Source of the DNA: Marinimicrococcus sp033875255
GTDB lineage: Bacteria; Pseudomonadota; Alphaproteobacteria; Geminicoccales; Geminicoccaceae
Reading direction: 5' to 3'
DNA: 63,683 bases
Assembly: GCA_033875255.1 (NCBI GenBank)
Contig: JAWZSN010000029.1
Location: forward strand, 1-63,683
The notes under the pieces were generated by a model. The model was not told where the DNA came from and searched no databases. It saw nothing but the letters and a program-made list of their open reading frames with translations. Each line of letters starts with the position of its first letter. Position 1 is the stretch's first letter. Of this stretch, positions 8,497 to 16,566 are shown in pieces. A program made the position numbers and the translations under genes.

Positions 8497-9338
8497 GCGG
8501 GGCTCCTCTCGACAGGCTTGTGGCGGTCCGCGTCGGCCAGGCCCTCGACCAGCAACGGCCAGATCGCCTCGAGTTCGGCGGCGGCGGCGCGCAGCGGCCC
8601 GACCAGCGCGTCGAGCCGCTCGCGGGGCATGCGGGCCACCGGCCCGGCGACGCTGACGGTGCCGGCCACCGGGCCGCCTGGCTGTGGACGGAGCGCCACC
8701 GCCACCGCAGCGACGCCGGGCTCGGCCTCCTCGAAGGCGATGCCGTAGCCGCGTTGCCGTGTCATGGCGAGCTCGGCCAGCAGCAGCTCGGCGCTGGTGA
8801 TGACGTTGGGCCCGTGCTCGGCGGGCGAGCCGAACCCCTTCTCCAGAACCACCCGCAAGGCCGTCTCGACGGGCAGCGAGGCGAGCCACACCTTGCCGGT
8901 GGCGGTGGCGTGAAGCTGGACCCCTGCTCCCATCACCGGATCGAGCAGCAGGCTGCCGCGCGCTCCCTGCGCCTTGCCGATCCAGTGAATGCGCTCACCC
9001 TCGACGACCGTCAGGCGGACCAGCTCGCCGGCCTCCTCGGCCAGCCGGTCGAGGATCGGCTGGGCCAGCTCAAGCAGCCGTGAGCCCGCAAGAAAGCTGA
9101 AGCCGAGCTGCACCAGGCGCATCGTCAGCCGGTAGGCGCGGCCCGGACCCTGCATCGCAAAGCCCTGCTCGATCAGCGTGTGGAGCAGTCGGTGGGCAGC
9201 ACTCTTGGGCAGATCCATGCGCTCGGCGATGTCGGAGAGCGGCAGTCCGCGCGGATGCCCGGCCAGGAGCGCCAATAGCTCCAGGCACCGGTCGACGGCG
9301 GCGGTGCTGCGCACGGTAGCGCGCACGGGGTCAGTCAT
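8493..9338 (-). CDS. IclR-family transcriptional regulator
   Basis: 281 residues. N-terminal winged helix (LPLSDIAERMDLPKSAAHRL and a wing region ending GFAMQGPGRAYRL), then the IclR effector-binding domain with RLTVVEGERIHWIGK, GAGVQLHATATGKVWLASLP and GYGIAFEEAEPGVAAVAVAL. The start chosen is the ATG at 9338 (MTDPVRATVR); an upstream in-frame TTG lies within the palindromic operator. It is the first gene of the operon it presumably controls (IclR, permease, binding protein, ATPase, barrel protein, Gfo/Idh), and the operator between it and the divergent isomerase suggests control of both directions plus autoregulation. Confidence 0.92.
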   Translation of the reverse strand: MTDPVRATVRSTAAVDRCLELLALLAGHPRGLPLSDIAERMDLPKSAAHRLLHTLIEQGFAMQGPGRAYRLTMRLVQLGFSFLAGSRLLELAQPILDRLAEEAGELVRLTVVEGERIHWIGKAQGARGSLLLDPVMGAGVQLHATATGKVWLASLPVETALRVVLEKGFGSPAEHGPNVITSAELLLAELAMTRQRGYGIAFEEAEPGVAAVAVALRPQPGGPVAGTVSVAGPVARMPRERLDALVGPLRAAAAELEAIWPLLVEGLADADRHKPVERSPA

Positions 9339-9373
9339 TGGAACGCCATGCAGGTTGGAAACATCTTTTTTAA

Positions 9374-9388
9374 TGGAACACCGTTCCA
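9374..9388. promoter_or_regulatory. Perfect palindrome, probable IclR-family operator
   Basis: TGGAACACCGTTCCA: two perfect 6-bp arms around a 3-bp spacer, the layout typical of IclR-family binding sites. It lies 35 bases upstream of the IclR start and 55 upstream of the divergent isomerase start. Further GGAA half-sites occur near 9338-9344 and 9355-9360. Binding by the adjacent regulator is inferred. Confidence 0.7.
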
Positions 9389-9442
9389 ATAGGAGTCAAT
9401 GTCTCGCCTGACCGGATCGAGAAGAAACTCGGGAGGACGGAC

Positions 9443-10276
9443 ATGGGCGTGGCTGCCGGGCGGGTCGCCATCAACCAGATCACCACCAAGCGCTGGCCGC
9501 TGGATGCTGCTATCGCGGGCTGTGCCCGGCATGGTGCCGGCGGCATCGCGATATGGCGCGATCGGCTGGCCGAGCTGGGTGTGCCGGCGGCGCGCCGGAT
9601 GCTGGCCGAAAGCGGCCTCGCGGTGAGCGGGCTCAACCGTGCAGGACCGCTGCTGCATTCCGGGCCGGCCGAGCGCCGGGCGGCCATGGAGGACGCGCGG
9701 CGGGCGGTGGACGAAGCGGCAGCGTTGGGGGCGGCCTGTCTGATGGTGCTGCCGGGCGGCCTGCCGGCGGGCTCGCGCGACCTGCCCGGAGCGCGGCGGC
9801 TGCTCGAGGAGCTGCTCGAGGAGCTGCTCGAGGAGCTCTTGGAGGCGGCACGGCCGGCCGGCGTGAAGCTCGGCCTCGAGCCGCTGCATCCGCAATATGC
9901 CGCCGAGCGCTCGGTGCTGAACACGCTGGGCCAGGCCAATGCGCTGATCGAGCGGCACGGGCCGGGCCTCGGCCTCGTGGTCGACGCCTACCACTGCTGG
10001 TGGGAGCCGGCGCTGGCGCAGGAGATCGCCCGGGCCGGTGACGGCCGCCTCCTGGGCTTTCACGTGTGCGACTGGCTGGTGCCGACCCGCGATCCCCTGC
10101 TCGACCGCGGGATGATGGGCGACGGGGTGATCGACCTTGCGGCCCTGCGCGCGATGGTCGAGGCAGCCGGCTATGCGGGGCTGGTCGAGGTCGAGATCTT
10201 CAGCAGCCGCTGGTGGGCGGAAGATCCCGACGACGTGGTGCGGCTGTGCCTCGAGCGCTGCGCTGCGTGCCTTTGA
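9443..10276 (+). CDS. Sugar phosphate isomerase/epimerase-like TIM barrel
   Basis: 277 residues of the xylose-isomerase-like (AP endonuclease 2) fold. Metal-ligand segments seen: GVKLGLEPLHP (Glu), LGLVVDAYHCWW (Asp, His), LLGFHVCDWLVP (His, Asp) and YAGLVEVEIFSS (Glu). It probably isomerises, epimerises or dehydrates a polyol or keto-sugar. The start ATG follows GGGAGGACGGAC. Residues near 118-133 contain an in-frame four-unit LLEE repeat made by a 12-bp tandem DNA repeat, which likely lengthens one helix. It is divergent from the IclR operon and probably co-regulated through the shared operator. Confidence 0.85.
   Translation: MGVAAGRVAINQITTKRWPLDAAIAGCARHGAGGIAIWRDRLAELGVPAARRMLAESGLAVSGLNRAGPLLHSGPAERRAAMEDARRAVDEAAALGAACLMVLPGGLPAGSRDLPGARRLLEELLEELLEELLEAARPAGVKLGLEPLHPQYAAERSVLNTLGQANALIERHGPGLGLVVDAYHCWWEPALAQEIARAGDGRLLGFHVCDWLVPTRDPLLDRGMMGDGVIDLAALRAMVEAAGYAGLVEVEIFSSRWWAEDPDDVVRLCLERCAACL
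9799..9842 (+). repeat. 12-bp tandem repeat inside a coding region
   Basis: The unit CTGCTCGAGGAG is repeated three times in a row with a fourth degenerate copy (CTCTTGGAG), giving LLEE units in frame. Such an exact DNA repeat suggests recent slippage rather than old protein structure. Confidence 0.85.
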
Positions 10277-10288
10277 GCGCTCGAGGCT

Positions 10289-11209
10289 TCAGCCGCGCCG
10301 CGCCACCGTACGCTCGCGGTGGAAGACATAGAGGCCCGAGCCCACGATCACGGCGATGCCGAGCCAGGTGAGCGCGTCGGGGAAGTCCCCGAAGACGGCC
10401 AGACCCAGGATCGTGGCGCTGATGATCTCGAGATACTGGAAGGGGGCCAGCACGCCAGCGGGGGCGTGGCGGAACGCCAGGACCACGAGCATGTGGCTGA
10501 AGGTGGCGACCGCGCCCAGGAGCAGCATCAAGAACCACTGCCAGGCCGAGGGCCAGGACGGCTCGAGCATCGGGATCTCGAGGACGGCGCCGGCGGCAAG
10601 GCCGAGGCTCATGAAGAGGCAGCCGGTGAGGCCGGCGGTGAGCTGCAGCACGGCCGCGTCCTCGTAAGGCGCAAGCTTGCGGGTGATCAGCAGATAGAGA
10701 GCGAAGGTCAGTGCGGCGCCCAGCGGCAGGAGGGCGTGGAGCCCGAAGGCGGCGAAGCTCGGGCGGATCACGATGAGGGCGCCGGCGAGCCCGACCGCCA
10801 CGGCGCTCAGCCGCCGCCAGCCGATCCGCTCGCCCAGGAAGAGGGCGGAGAGCAAGGTGAGAATCAGCGGCTCGACGAAGAAGATCGCGACCGTGTCGGC
10901 CAGCGGCATCACGGTGAGCGCCGCGAAGAAGAACAGCGTCGAGACGGCGGTCAGGAAGCCGCGCGCCACATGCAGCCCGAGATGGCGGCGCGGCAGCCGC
11001 CGGCCGGCTGCCAGGACGAACGGCAGGAGAATCGCCGCTTGGAAGGCGACACGGCCCCAGGTGACCTGGCCCGGCGCCATGCTCTGGCCCAGATGCTTGC
11101 CGAGCGCGTCCATCACCGGCACCACCAGCATGCCGACGATCATCAGCGCCATGCCGCGCTCGACCTCGCCGCCGCGCCGGCTCTCTGGCCCGGCCCCGTT
11201 CACCGCCAT
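10289..11209 (-). CDS. EamA-family (DMT superfamily) membrane transporter
   Basis: 306 residues with about ten hydrophobic helices arranged as two EamA halves: the first contains FFFAALTVMPLADTVAIFFVEPL and LFLGERIGWRRL, the second LVVLAFRHAPAGVLAPFQYLE and a closing VFHRERTVARRG tail. These are the paired 'P-x-E-P...GE' signatures of drug/metabolite exporters. The ATG at 11209 is preceded by GGAGG at 6 bases; two in-frame upstream starts lack proper spacing. It is convergent with the isomerase gene, 12 bases apart. The exported compound is unknown. Confidence 0.88.
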   Translation of the reverse strand: MAVNGAGPESRRGGEVERGMALMIVGMLVVPVMDALGKHLGQSMAPGQVTWGRVAFQAAILLPFVLAAGRRLPRRHLGLHVARGFLTAVSTLFFFAALTVMPLADTVAIFFVEPLILTLLSALFLGERIGWRRLSAVAVGLAGALIVIRPSFAAFGLHALLPLGAALTFALYLLITRKLAPYEDAAVLQLTAGLTGCLFMSLGLAAGAVLEIPMLEPSWPSAWQWFLMLLLGAVATFSHMLVVLAFRHAPAGVLAPFQYLEIISATILGLAVFGDFPDALTWLGIAVIVGSGLYVFHRERTVARRG

Positions 11210-11326
11210 GCGCATCCTCCGCGAGGCCACCGATCGGCCGCCCCTCTCCTAGCCCGGCTGCTGCCCGGCGTCGCGCGGCGAACGGGCTGGCCCCACATGC
11301 GGTAATGGCCCGGCTGCGCCGGACGA

Positions 11327-11354
11327 GCAAAAGCCCGCGGCTTGCGCCGCGGGC
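11327..11354 (-). terminator. Rho-independent terminator after the TRAP binding protein gene
   Basis: On the minus strand an 8-bp stem GCCCGCGG/CCGCGGGC with a 6-base loop is followed by TTTT, 26 bases past the stop of the gene at 11380-12486. Confidence 0.7.
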
Positions 11355-11379
11355 CCGTTCTCGTCAGCGCGCCGCCGGA

Positions 11380-12486
11380 TCAGGAGCGCGGATACGGGAA
11401 ATCGAGCAGGCGGGCGTTGGAGAAGCCCTGCTCGCCGATCCGCGTCCAGGCCATCAGCTCGCCGCGCGCCTTGATGTAGGACTCGGTGATCTTCTTGAGG
11501 ATCGGGTCGTCGGAAGCGCGGAGCTCCTCGATGAGCTTGCCGGACTCGCGGCCGAACGCCTCCAGGAGGTCGCGCGGCCACTGGCGCAGCTGCACGCCGT
11601 GCTCGGTCAGGAGCTTTTGCAGAGCCGGGGCCGAGAACGCGTTGTACTCGGCCTGCGAGCGGATGTTCTCGGCTTCGCAGGCGGTCTTCACCACCGCCTT
11701 GAGATCGTCGGGCAGCGCGTCGTAGCGCTCGCGGTTGATCATGCACTGCAGGGCCGCACCCGGCTCCTGGAAGCCCGGCCAGTAATAGTATTTCGCGACC
11801 TGGTGGAGTCCCAGGGCGATGTCGTTGTAGGGCCCGACCCAGTCGGCGGCGTCGATCGAGCCGGACTGGAGGTTGGCGAAGATCTCGCCGCCGGGCAGGT
11901 TGACGATGGTGGTGCCGAGGCGCTGGAAGATCATGCCGCCTTGGCCCGGCATGCGGAACTTGAGACCCTGGAGATCGTCCAGCGACTTGATCTCCTTGCG
12001 GAACCAGCCGCCCATCTGGGCGCCGGTATTGCCGCACAGGAAGGCGCGCACGCCGAACGGCTCGGTAAGCTCGTCCCAGAGCTTCTGGCCCTCGCCCCAG
12101 TAGACCCAGGCGTTCAGCTCGTTGGCCGTCATGCCGTAGGGCACGGTGGTGTAGAACGCGAAGGCCTGGCTCTTGGCGTTGTGATAATAGGAAGCGTCGT
12201 GGGCGATGTCGGCCGTGCCGGTCGAGACCGCGTCCAGGCACTGCAGCGGCGGCACCAGCTCGCCGCCGCCATAGAGCTTGATGGCGATGCGGCCGCCCGA
12301 GAGCAGCTCGATGTTGCGGGCCAGGCGCTCGGCGGCGTTGCCCAGGCCCGGCAGGCCCTTGGGCCACGCCATGACCATGCGCCACTCGATCCGCCCCTGG
12401 CTGATCGCCGGACTCGGGAACGCCGAGGCCGCCGCCGTGCCTGCCGCCACTGCCGCCCCGGCCATGAAATCGCGACGCTGAACCAT
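11380..12486 (-). CDS. TRAP transporter substrate-binding protein, TakP-like (orphan)
   Basis: 368 residues. A Tat-type leader (MVQRRDFMAGAAVAAGTAAA, with QRRDF) precedes a DctP fold: WRMVMAWPKGLPGLG, GELVPPLQCLDAV, GLKFRMPGQGG near 170, and ADWVGPYNDIALGLHQVAKY, a segment close to the alpha-keto-acid-binding TakP group. The ATG at 12486 follows GGAGG; an ATG six codons earlier is possible. It has its own terminator and no dctQM alongside, so it may serve the dctQM pair at 1810-3940 or a distant permease. Binding of a 2-oxo acid is a guess from similarity. Confidence 0.88.
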   Translation of the reverse strand: MVQRRDFMAGAAVAAGTAAASAFPSPAISQGRIEWRMVMAWPKGLPGLGNAAERLARNIELLSGGRIAIKLYGGGELVPPLQCLDAVSTGTADIAHDASYYHNAKSQAFAFYTTVPYGMTANELNAWVYWGEGQKLWDELTEPFGVRAFLCGNTGAQMGGWFRKEIKSLDDLQGLKFRMPGQGGMIFQRLGTTIVNLPGGEIFANLQSGSIDAADWVGPYNDIALGLHQVAKYYYWPGFQEPGAALQCMINRERYDALPDDLKAVVKTACEAENIRSQAEYNAFSAPALQKLLTEHGVQLRQWPRDLLEAFGRESGKLIEELRASDDPILKKITESYIKARGELMAWTRIGEQGFSNARLLDFPYPRS

Positions 12487-12785
12487 TGCTGCTGATGCCT
12501 CCATGACAGGCCGTCCCGCCGGTGCCGCCCCCTTGGTGGCCGCGGCGCGGCCGACAGTAATCGGCGGGCGCGGCCGGTGCAACGACCGCCGCCCGCCACG
12601 CCGCCCGGGTCTCGGGCGCCCCCCTGATCCCGGCCCCGATGCATCGCGCTACGCACTAAGGCGATTGGCGGGGGATGATCCGGTGCCTTGTGGCTTCCCG
12701 CCAGTTAAGCAGATCCATGGTTGAGGGGGAGTCGCTGTCGGCGCAGCCGCGACGAGCAGCCCGGCGGCCAGCATTGCGAGGCAGG

Positions 12786-14255
12786 ATGCAAGACAGCAGG
12801 AGCATGGTCGGGGAACAGGAGGCGTGGTGGGATGTGAGCGACCGGCTTGGTTCGGCCGCCGCGCACGAGGCGGTACCGCTGCACGATGACACGGGCTCGC
12901 CGCAGGCGCCGGCGGCGCGTTCGGCAGCACCCCTGGAAGGGGCCCAGCCGGCCGCGATGCTGGCTGCCGGCGGCGGCGCCAACTTCATCCCCGGCACCAG
13001 CGGCGACGACCGGCTCAAGGGCAGCAAGGGCGACGACGAGATCGTCGGCGGCTACGGCGCCGACCGTATCAAGGGCGGCAAGGGCGACGACCAGATCAAC
13101 GGCGGCACCGCACAGCGGGCAATCGACGATGCCCGCGAGCGCGCCGACATCATCAAGGGCGGCGCCGGCAACGACATCATCGACGGCGGCGGCGGCGACG
13201 ACGTGATCAAGGCCGGCAGCGGCGACGACTATGTCTTCGGCGGCTATGGCGGCAACGACCGTATCGACGGCGGCAGCGGCAACGATCGCCTGGGCGGCGG
13301 TTTCGCCGCCGGCTACGGCCAGGCGCTGCGCGACGACGACATCATCAAGGGCGGCAAGGGCCAGGACATTTTCGAGGCCCGCTTCTGGGACGACGCGTCC
13401 CGGCCCGGGGGCTTCGACACGCCGATGCTGGGGCCACACGAGGACACCATCCTCGACTTCCGTTCCGGCCAGGACCATCTCGACATCGTGGTCTACCGCC
13501 AAAACGGCGAGTTCACTTTCCGGCGGGGCGGCTTCGAGCTGTTCGACAGCAACGAGGACGGGGTGCTGGACGGCCGCGACCTGTTCGTCGATGTCGCCGG
13601 CAAGGGCAAGAAGGCCACCCTTACCCTCGACGTGGGCGAGGCCCTCAAGTCGGCCGGCGTGGTGGACCAGGGCGAGCTCGAGAGCGGACCGCACACCCTC
13701 ACCCTCAAGAAGATCGCGAGCCTCGACGCCGACGACTTCGTGTCCACCAAGACCTATGTCGGCCGCTTCGGCTCGTCCTCCGGCGGCAGCATGGACGGCG
13801 ACGGCCGCGACGAATGGCTGGTCGGCAAAGAGGGCAACGACATCCTCAACGGCTATGGCGGCGACGATCTGCTGACCGGTGGCGGCGGCCGCAACCTGTT
13901 CGCGTTCACTTATGAGGACGGCGACCCGGGCCACGACCTGATCGAGGATTTCGCGCGCGGCTCCGACCAGATCGCCGCTTGGGGCCGTAATGGCGAGACA
14001 CTGCGTTTCGACATGCTCGACAGCAACCGCGACGGCATCCTCGACGGCCGTGATGCCGCGGTGCGCATCGAGGAGCAGCAGCTCCTGGCGCCCGGCGTCA
14101 CCCCGACCGTGGGCCAGACCACCGTCATCGATCTCGACGTGGCGTTCGGCTATTCGGCGAGCTTCACCGGCGACAACGCCGTCACGCTCCATGGCGTCAC
14201 CGGGCTGAGAGAGACGGACTTCCGCGACGGCGCGCTCGACAGCAATGTCGCTTGA
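12786..14255 (+). CDS. RTX-type calcium-binding repeat protein with EF-hand-like loops
   Basis: 489 residues, acidic. From about residue 72 to 185 there are glycine/aspartate nonapeptide repeats (GTSGDDRLKGSKGDDEI, GGAGNDIIDGGGGDDVI), with a second short block near 335-365 (VGKEGNDILNGYGGDDLL). Such repeats bind Ca2+ and fold into beta-rolls in type I-secreted proteins. Two additional loops, DSNEDGVLDGRD and DSNRDGILDGRD, match the EF-hand Ca2+ loop spacing. There is no recognisable enzyme domain and no N-terminal signal, consistent with type I secretion through a C-terminal signal; no type I secretion genes are in the window. The ATG at 12786 has GAGG five bases upstream; an ATG at 12675 is also open. 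Confidence 0.8.
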   Translation: MQDSRSMVGEQEAWWDVSDRLGSAAAHEAVPLHDDTGSPQAPAARSAAPLEGAQPAAMLAAGGGANFIPGTSGDDRLKGSKGDDEIVGGYGADRIKGGKGDDQINGGTAQRAIDDARERADIIKGGAGNDIIDGGGGDDVIKAGSGDDYVFGGYGGNDRIDGGSGNDRLGGGFAAGYGQALRDDDIIKGGKGQDIFEARFWDDASRPGGFDTPMLGPHEDTILDFRSGQDHLDIVVYRQNGEFTFRRGGFELFDSNEDGVLDGRDLFVDVAGKGKKATLTLDVGEALKSAGVVDQGELESGPHTLTLKKIASLDADDFVSTKTYVGRFGSSSGGSMDGDGRDEWLVGKEGNDILNGYGGDDLLTGGGGRNLFAFTYEDGDPGHDLIEDFARGSDQIAAWGRNGETLRFDMLDSNRDGILDGRDAAVRIEEQQLLAPGVTPTVGQTTVIDLDVAFGYSASFTGDNAVTLHGVTGLRETDFRDGALDSNVA

Positions 14256-14405
14256 CCCGGCACTCTTTGTGGCGCGAGCGCAACAGCACTCAACCAAGCG
14301 GGTGCCATAGTGCGTGCCTGTGGCGAGGATCACAGCAACTTCAGCGGTAGCAGCATAAGCTGCACATGTGCCGGTTGAGCAACCGGCGGACCGGAGGCGG
14401 GCAAG

Positions 14406-14534
14406 ATGCTGGCTCGGGCGCTTCTTTATCTCGGCATGGTTTTGACGGGTGTTCTTCTGCTTCTCGAGCGGCCGACACCTATGGCCATCGCACCGGGCGA
14501 GCTGCAGCCCGAGGAAAGCGAGAGTGCCCGCTGA
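14406..14534 (+). CDS. Small membrane protein, 42 residues
   Basis: An ATG with GGAGG upstream starts a 42-codon frame: MLARALLYLGMVLTGVLLLL forms a single hydrophobic segment, followed by a short acidic tail ending ESESAR. A perfect hairpin plus T-rich stretch starts 44 bases after the stop, so this looks like a complete mini-transcription unit. I do not recognise a family. Confidence 0.55.
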   Translation: MLARALLYLGMVLTGVLLLLERPTPMAIAPGELQPEESESAR

Positions 14535-14577
14535 CGGACGCTTGCGTCACGAGGTCCTCTTTCTCCTGCAGATGCGG

Positions 14578-14612
14578 ATCGGGCGAGCCCGCGGGCTCGC
14601 CCGCTTTCTTTG
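14578..14612 (+). terminator. Rho-independent terminator
   Basis: A perfect 24-bp palindrome (CGGGCGAGCCCG next to CGGGCTCGCCCG) is followed by CTTTCTTT on the plus strand. It ends the 42-aa gene and separates it from the convergent entericidin-like gene. Confidence 0.7.
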
Positions 14613-14617
14613 CTCCC

Positions 14618-14773
14618 CTACTTCTTGATCTTCTCGCCGGCCTTCTCGAGCGCCTGGCCCGTCGCCTCGACATTCTCGCCGGTATCCGTCTTGAGCCCGC
14701 GCCAGGTGTCGCCGCAGGCACCGAGGCCGAAGGCGATCGCGGCCAGCACCGCAAAGCTGAGCAAGCGACGCAT
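14618..14773 (-). CDS. Entericidin-family small lipoprotein
   Basis: 51 residues. A lipoprotein signal MRRLLSFAVLAAIAFGLGAC with the lipobox Cys at 20 is followed by GDTWRGLKTDTGENVEATGQ and a Lys-rich end (KAGEKIKK). The 'CxNTxxGxGxDxxxxG' style body is typical of entericidin A/B-like stress lipoproteins, which are lipid-anchored in the envelope. GGGGAGAGG lies just upstream of the ATG. It is convergent with the 42-aa gene. Confidence 0.85.
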   Translation of the reverse strand: MRRLLSFAVLAAIAFGLGACGDTWRGLKTDTGENVEATGQALEKAGEKIKK

Positions 14774-14936
14774 CGTTTCCTCTCCCCTTGATGGTCGATG
14801 GTGCAGTCAAGCCTGCGCCGAGCCGGCCGGCAAGGCCACGCAGCACCCGCAGGCCCCTCCTGCGTGCCGGCCTCTGGCCCCCGCCCCGGCCGGGCAGCTA
14901 TCAGCGTGGCAGGAGACGATATTGGGGGAGGAATCC

Positions 14937-15689
14937 ATGACCGCCATCACCACCATGGCGCAGCAGCGCCTCGATCTCGCCTGCGCCCTGCGCTGGGCCG
15001 CCCGCCTCGATATGCAAGAGGGCGTCTGCAACCACTTCTCGCTGGCGGTGGCGGACGAGGAAGGCCGCGTGCGCGGCGACCGGTTCCTCATCAACCCCTA
15101 TGGCCTGCACTGGTCGGAGATCACCGCCTCCTCGCTCCTGCTGTGCGACGCCGAGGGTCGCGTGCTGGAAGGCGACGGCGAGGTCGAGCCCACCGCCTTC
15201 TTCATCCACTCGCGGATTCACATGAACGCGCCGCACGCGGTCTGCGTGCTGCACACCCACATGCCCCATGCGACCGCCCTCACGGTCCGCAAGGGCGGGA
15301 GGCTCGCCATGTGCGAGCAGAATGCACTGATGTTCCACGGCCGCATCGCCTATGACGACGACTATCAGGGCCTGGCGCTGGACGGCTCGGAAGGCGACCG
15401 GCTGGCGAGCAAGCTGGGCCACGCCAGCGTGCTGTTCCTCGCCAGCCACGGGGTGATCGCCGTCGGCCGCAACGTGGCCGAGGCCTTCACCGACCTCTAC
15501 TATGTCGAGAAGGCGGCGCAGGTGCAGGTGCTGGCGGCCTCCGGCGGGCATCCTTTGCGGGAGATCGACGAGGAGGTGGTGAGCCGCGCCGCCCAGCAGC
15601 ACGCCCAGGAGTTCCCGGGTCTGGCCCAGCGGCTGTTCTCTGGCTACCGCCGCATGCTCGACCGGCTCGAGCCCGACTACCGCCACTGA
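14937..15689 (+). CDS. Class II aldolase/adducin-family protein
   Basis: 250 residues with the metal-binding segment VLHTHMPHATAL (His pair), a conserved FLINPYGLHWSEITASSLLL front end and LFLASHGVIAVGRNVAEAF near 165-185 with the third His. Members cleave or epimerise sugar phosphates or decarboxylate small hydroxy-acids using a divalent metal. The ATG follows GGGGGAGG. It is convergent with the hydratase-like gene 10 bases downstream. The substrate is unknown; the aldolase Asp/Glu was not verified. Confidence 0.85.
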   Translation: MTAITTMAQQRLDLACALRWAARLDMQEGVCNHFSLAVADEEGRVRGDRFLINPYGLHWSEITASSLLLCDAEGRVLEGDGEVEPTAFFIHSRIHMNAPHAVCVLHTHMPHATALTVRKGGRLAMCEQNALMFHGRIAYDDDYQGLALDGSEGDRLASKLGHASVLFLASHGVIAVGRNVAEAFTDLYYVEKAAQVQVLAASGGHPLREIDEEVVSRAAQQHAQEFPGLAQRLFSGYRRMLDRLEPDYRH

Positions 15690-15699
15690 GCGGCTGTCC

Positions 15700-16491
15700 T
15701 CAGACCAGCGTCAGCTCCACGGTACCCAGCCCGTCCACCTCGATGCGGGCGGTGCCGGGGGCGGCGAGCCACTGAACCGGCGTGATGCTGCCGAGGCTCA
15801 CGAAGGCACCGGCATCGAGGCCGCGATGCTGCGCGGCACGACGGTTGGCGAGCCATGCAAGGGCGTCGAGCGGGTGGCCGAGCAGGGCGTCGCTCATGCC
15901 CTGCGCCACCTGGGCGCCGCCGATGAAGGTGCGGGCCTGAAGCTGGTCGAGCAGTAGATGCCGCCAGTCGGCGAGCTCCTCGCCGAGGATGCAGGCGGCA
16001 TTGAAGACATTGTCGGCAATGAGCGTGGGTGCGCCGATCGCGGCGAAGTCCTCGTAGCGATCGTCGACCAGCTCGATCGCCGCCATCACCGTGCCGATCG
16101 CCTCACCCACCTCCTCGCGGCCGTAGGGCGCCGGCCGGGCCGGCAGCGGCCGGGCGAGCCGCACCGCGATCTCGGTCTCGATACCCGGACGCAGATAGTC
16201 CTCGAAACCGAGCCGGGCCCCGCTCTCGTGCACCGTCGAGGCGAAGACCTCGCCGCCCATCGGCTCCGGCGCCTTGAGGTAGCGGCGCATGCTCTCGGTC
16301 GTGCCGCCGATCTTGAAGCCCACCCGGCGGCCCAGGCGCGCCTCGAGGATCGAGTTGGCACGGTCCTGGGTCTCGTAGGCGTCTTCGAGATCGTCCACCC
16401 GGCACGAAGCCGGCAGTTGCGCCAGAGGGCGCCTCGCGAGCCGCGCCTCGACCACGAGTCCGGCGGCGTGGCTCAGCTTGTCCTGTTTCAT
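15700..16491 (-). CDS. 2-keto-4-pentenoate hydratase-like protein (MhpD/FAH-related family)
   Basis: 263 residues. Family signs: VGFKIGGTTESMRRYL near 74-90, the metal-site EIAVRLARPLP segment (Glu-x-Ala style), MAAIELVDDRYEDF, and the C-terminal VSLGSITPVQWLAAPG matching the 'SGSlT...' motif of this group. These enzymes hydrate 2-keto-4-enoates in aromatic meta-cleavage pathways or decarboxylate oxalocrotonate. No other aromatic catabolic gene is adjacent, so a different keto-acid substrate is possible. The long open frame upstream is a shadow of the M20 peptidase gene; the ATG at 16491 is the true-looking start. Confidence 0.85.
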   Translation of the reverse strand: MKQDKLSHAAGLVVEARLARRPLAQLPASCRVDDLEDAYETQDRANSILEARLGRRVGFKIGGTTESMRRYLKAPEPMGGEVFASTVHESGARLGFEDYLRPGIETEIAVRLARPLPARPAPYGREEVGEAIGTVMAAIELVDDRYEDFAAIGAPTLIADNVFNAACILGEELADWRHLLLDQLQARTFIGGAQVAQGMSDALLGHPLDALAWLANRRAAQHRGLDAGAFVSLGSITPVQWLAAPGTARIEVDGLGTVELTLV

Positions 16492-16566
16492 CGATGCTCT
16501 CCCGGGCTCGCAGTTTGACACGCCGGCAAGGCGGCTTCTAGCCTTCCTCGCGCCACTGGAGGTCCG

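Noticed and set aside
12705..14333. 542-codon minus-strand open frame opposite the RTX gene
   Set aside because: It is the mirror of the Gly/Asp repeats; its product is a Val/Ala/Asp repeat with no start signal, while the plus strand gives clear RTX and EF-hand-like motifs.
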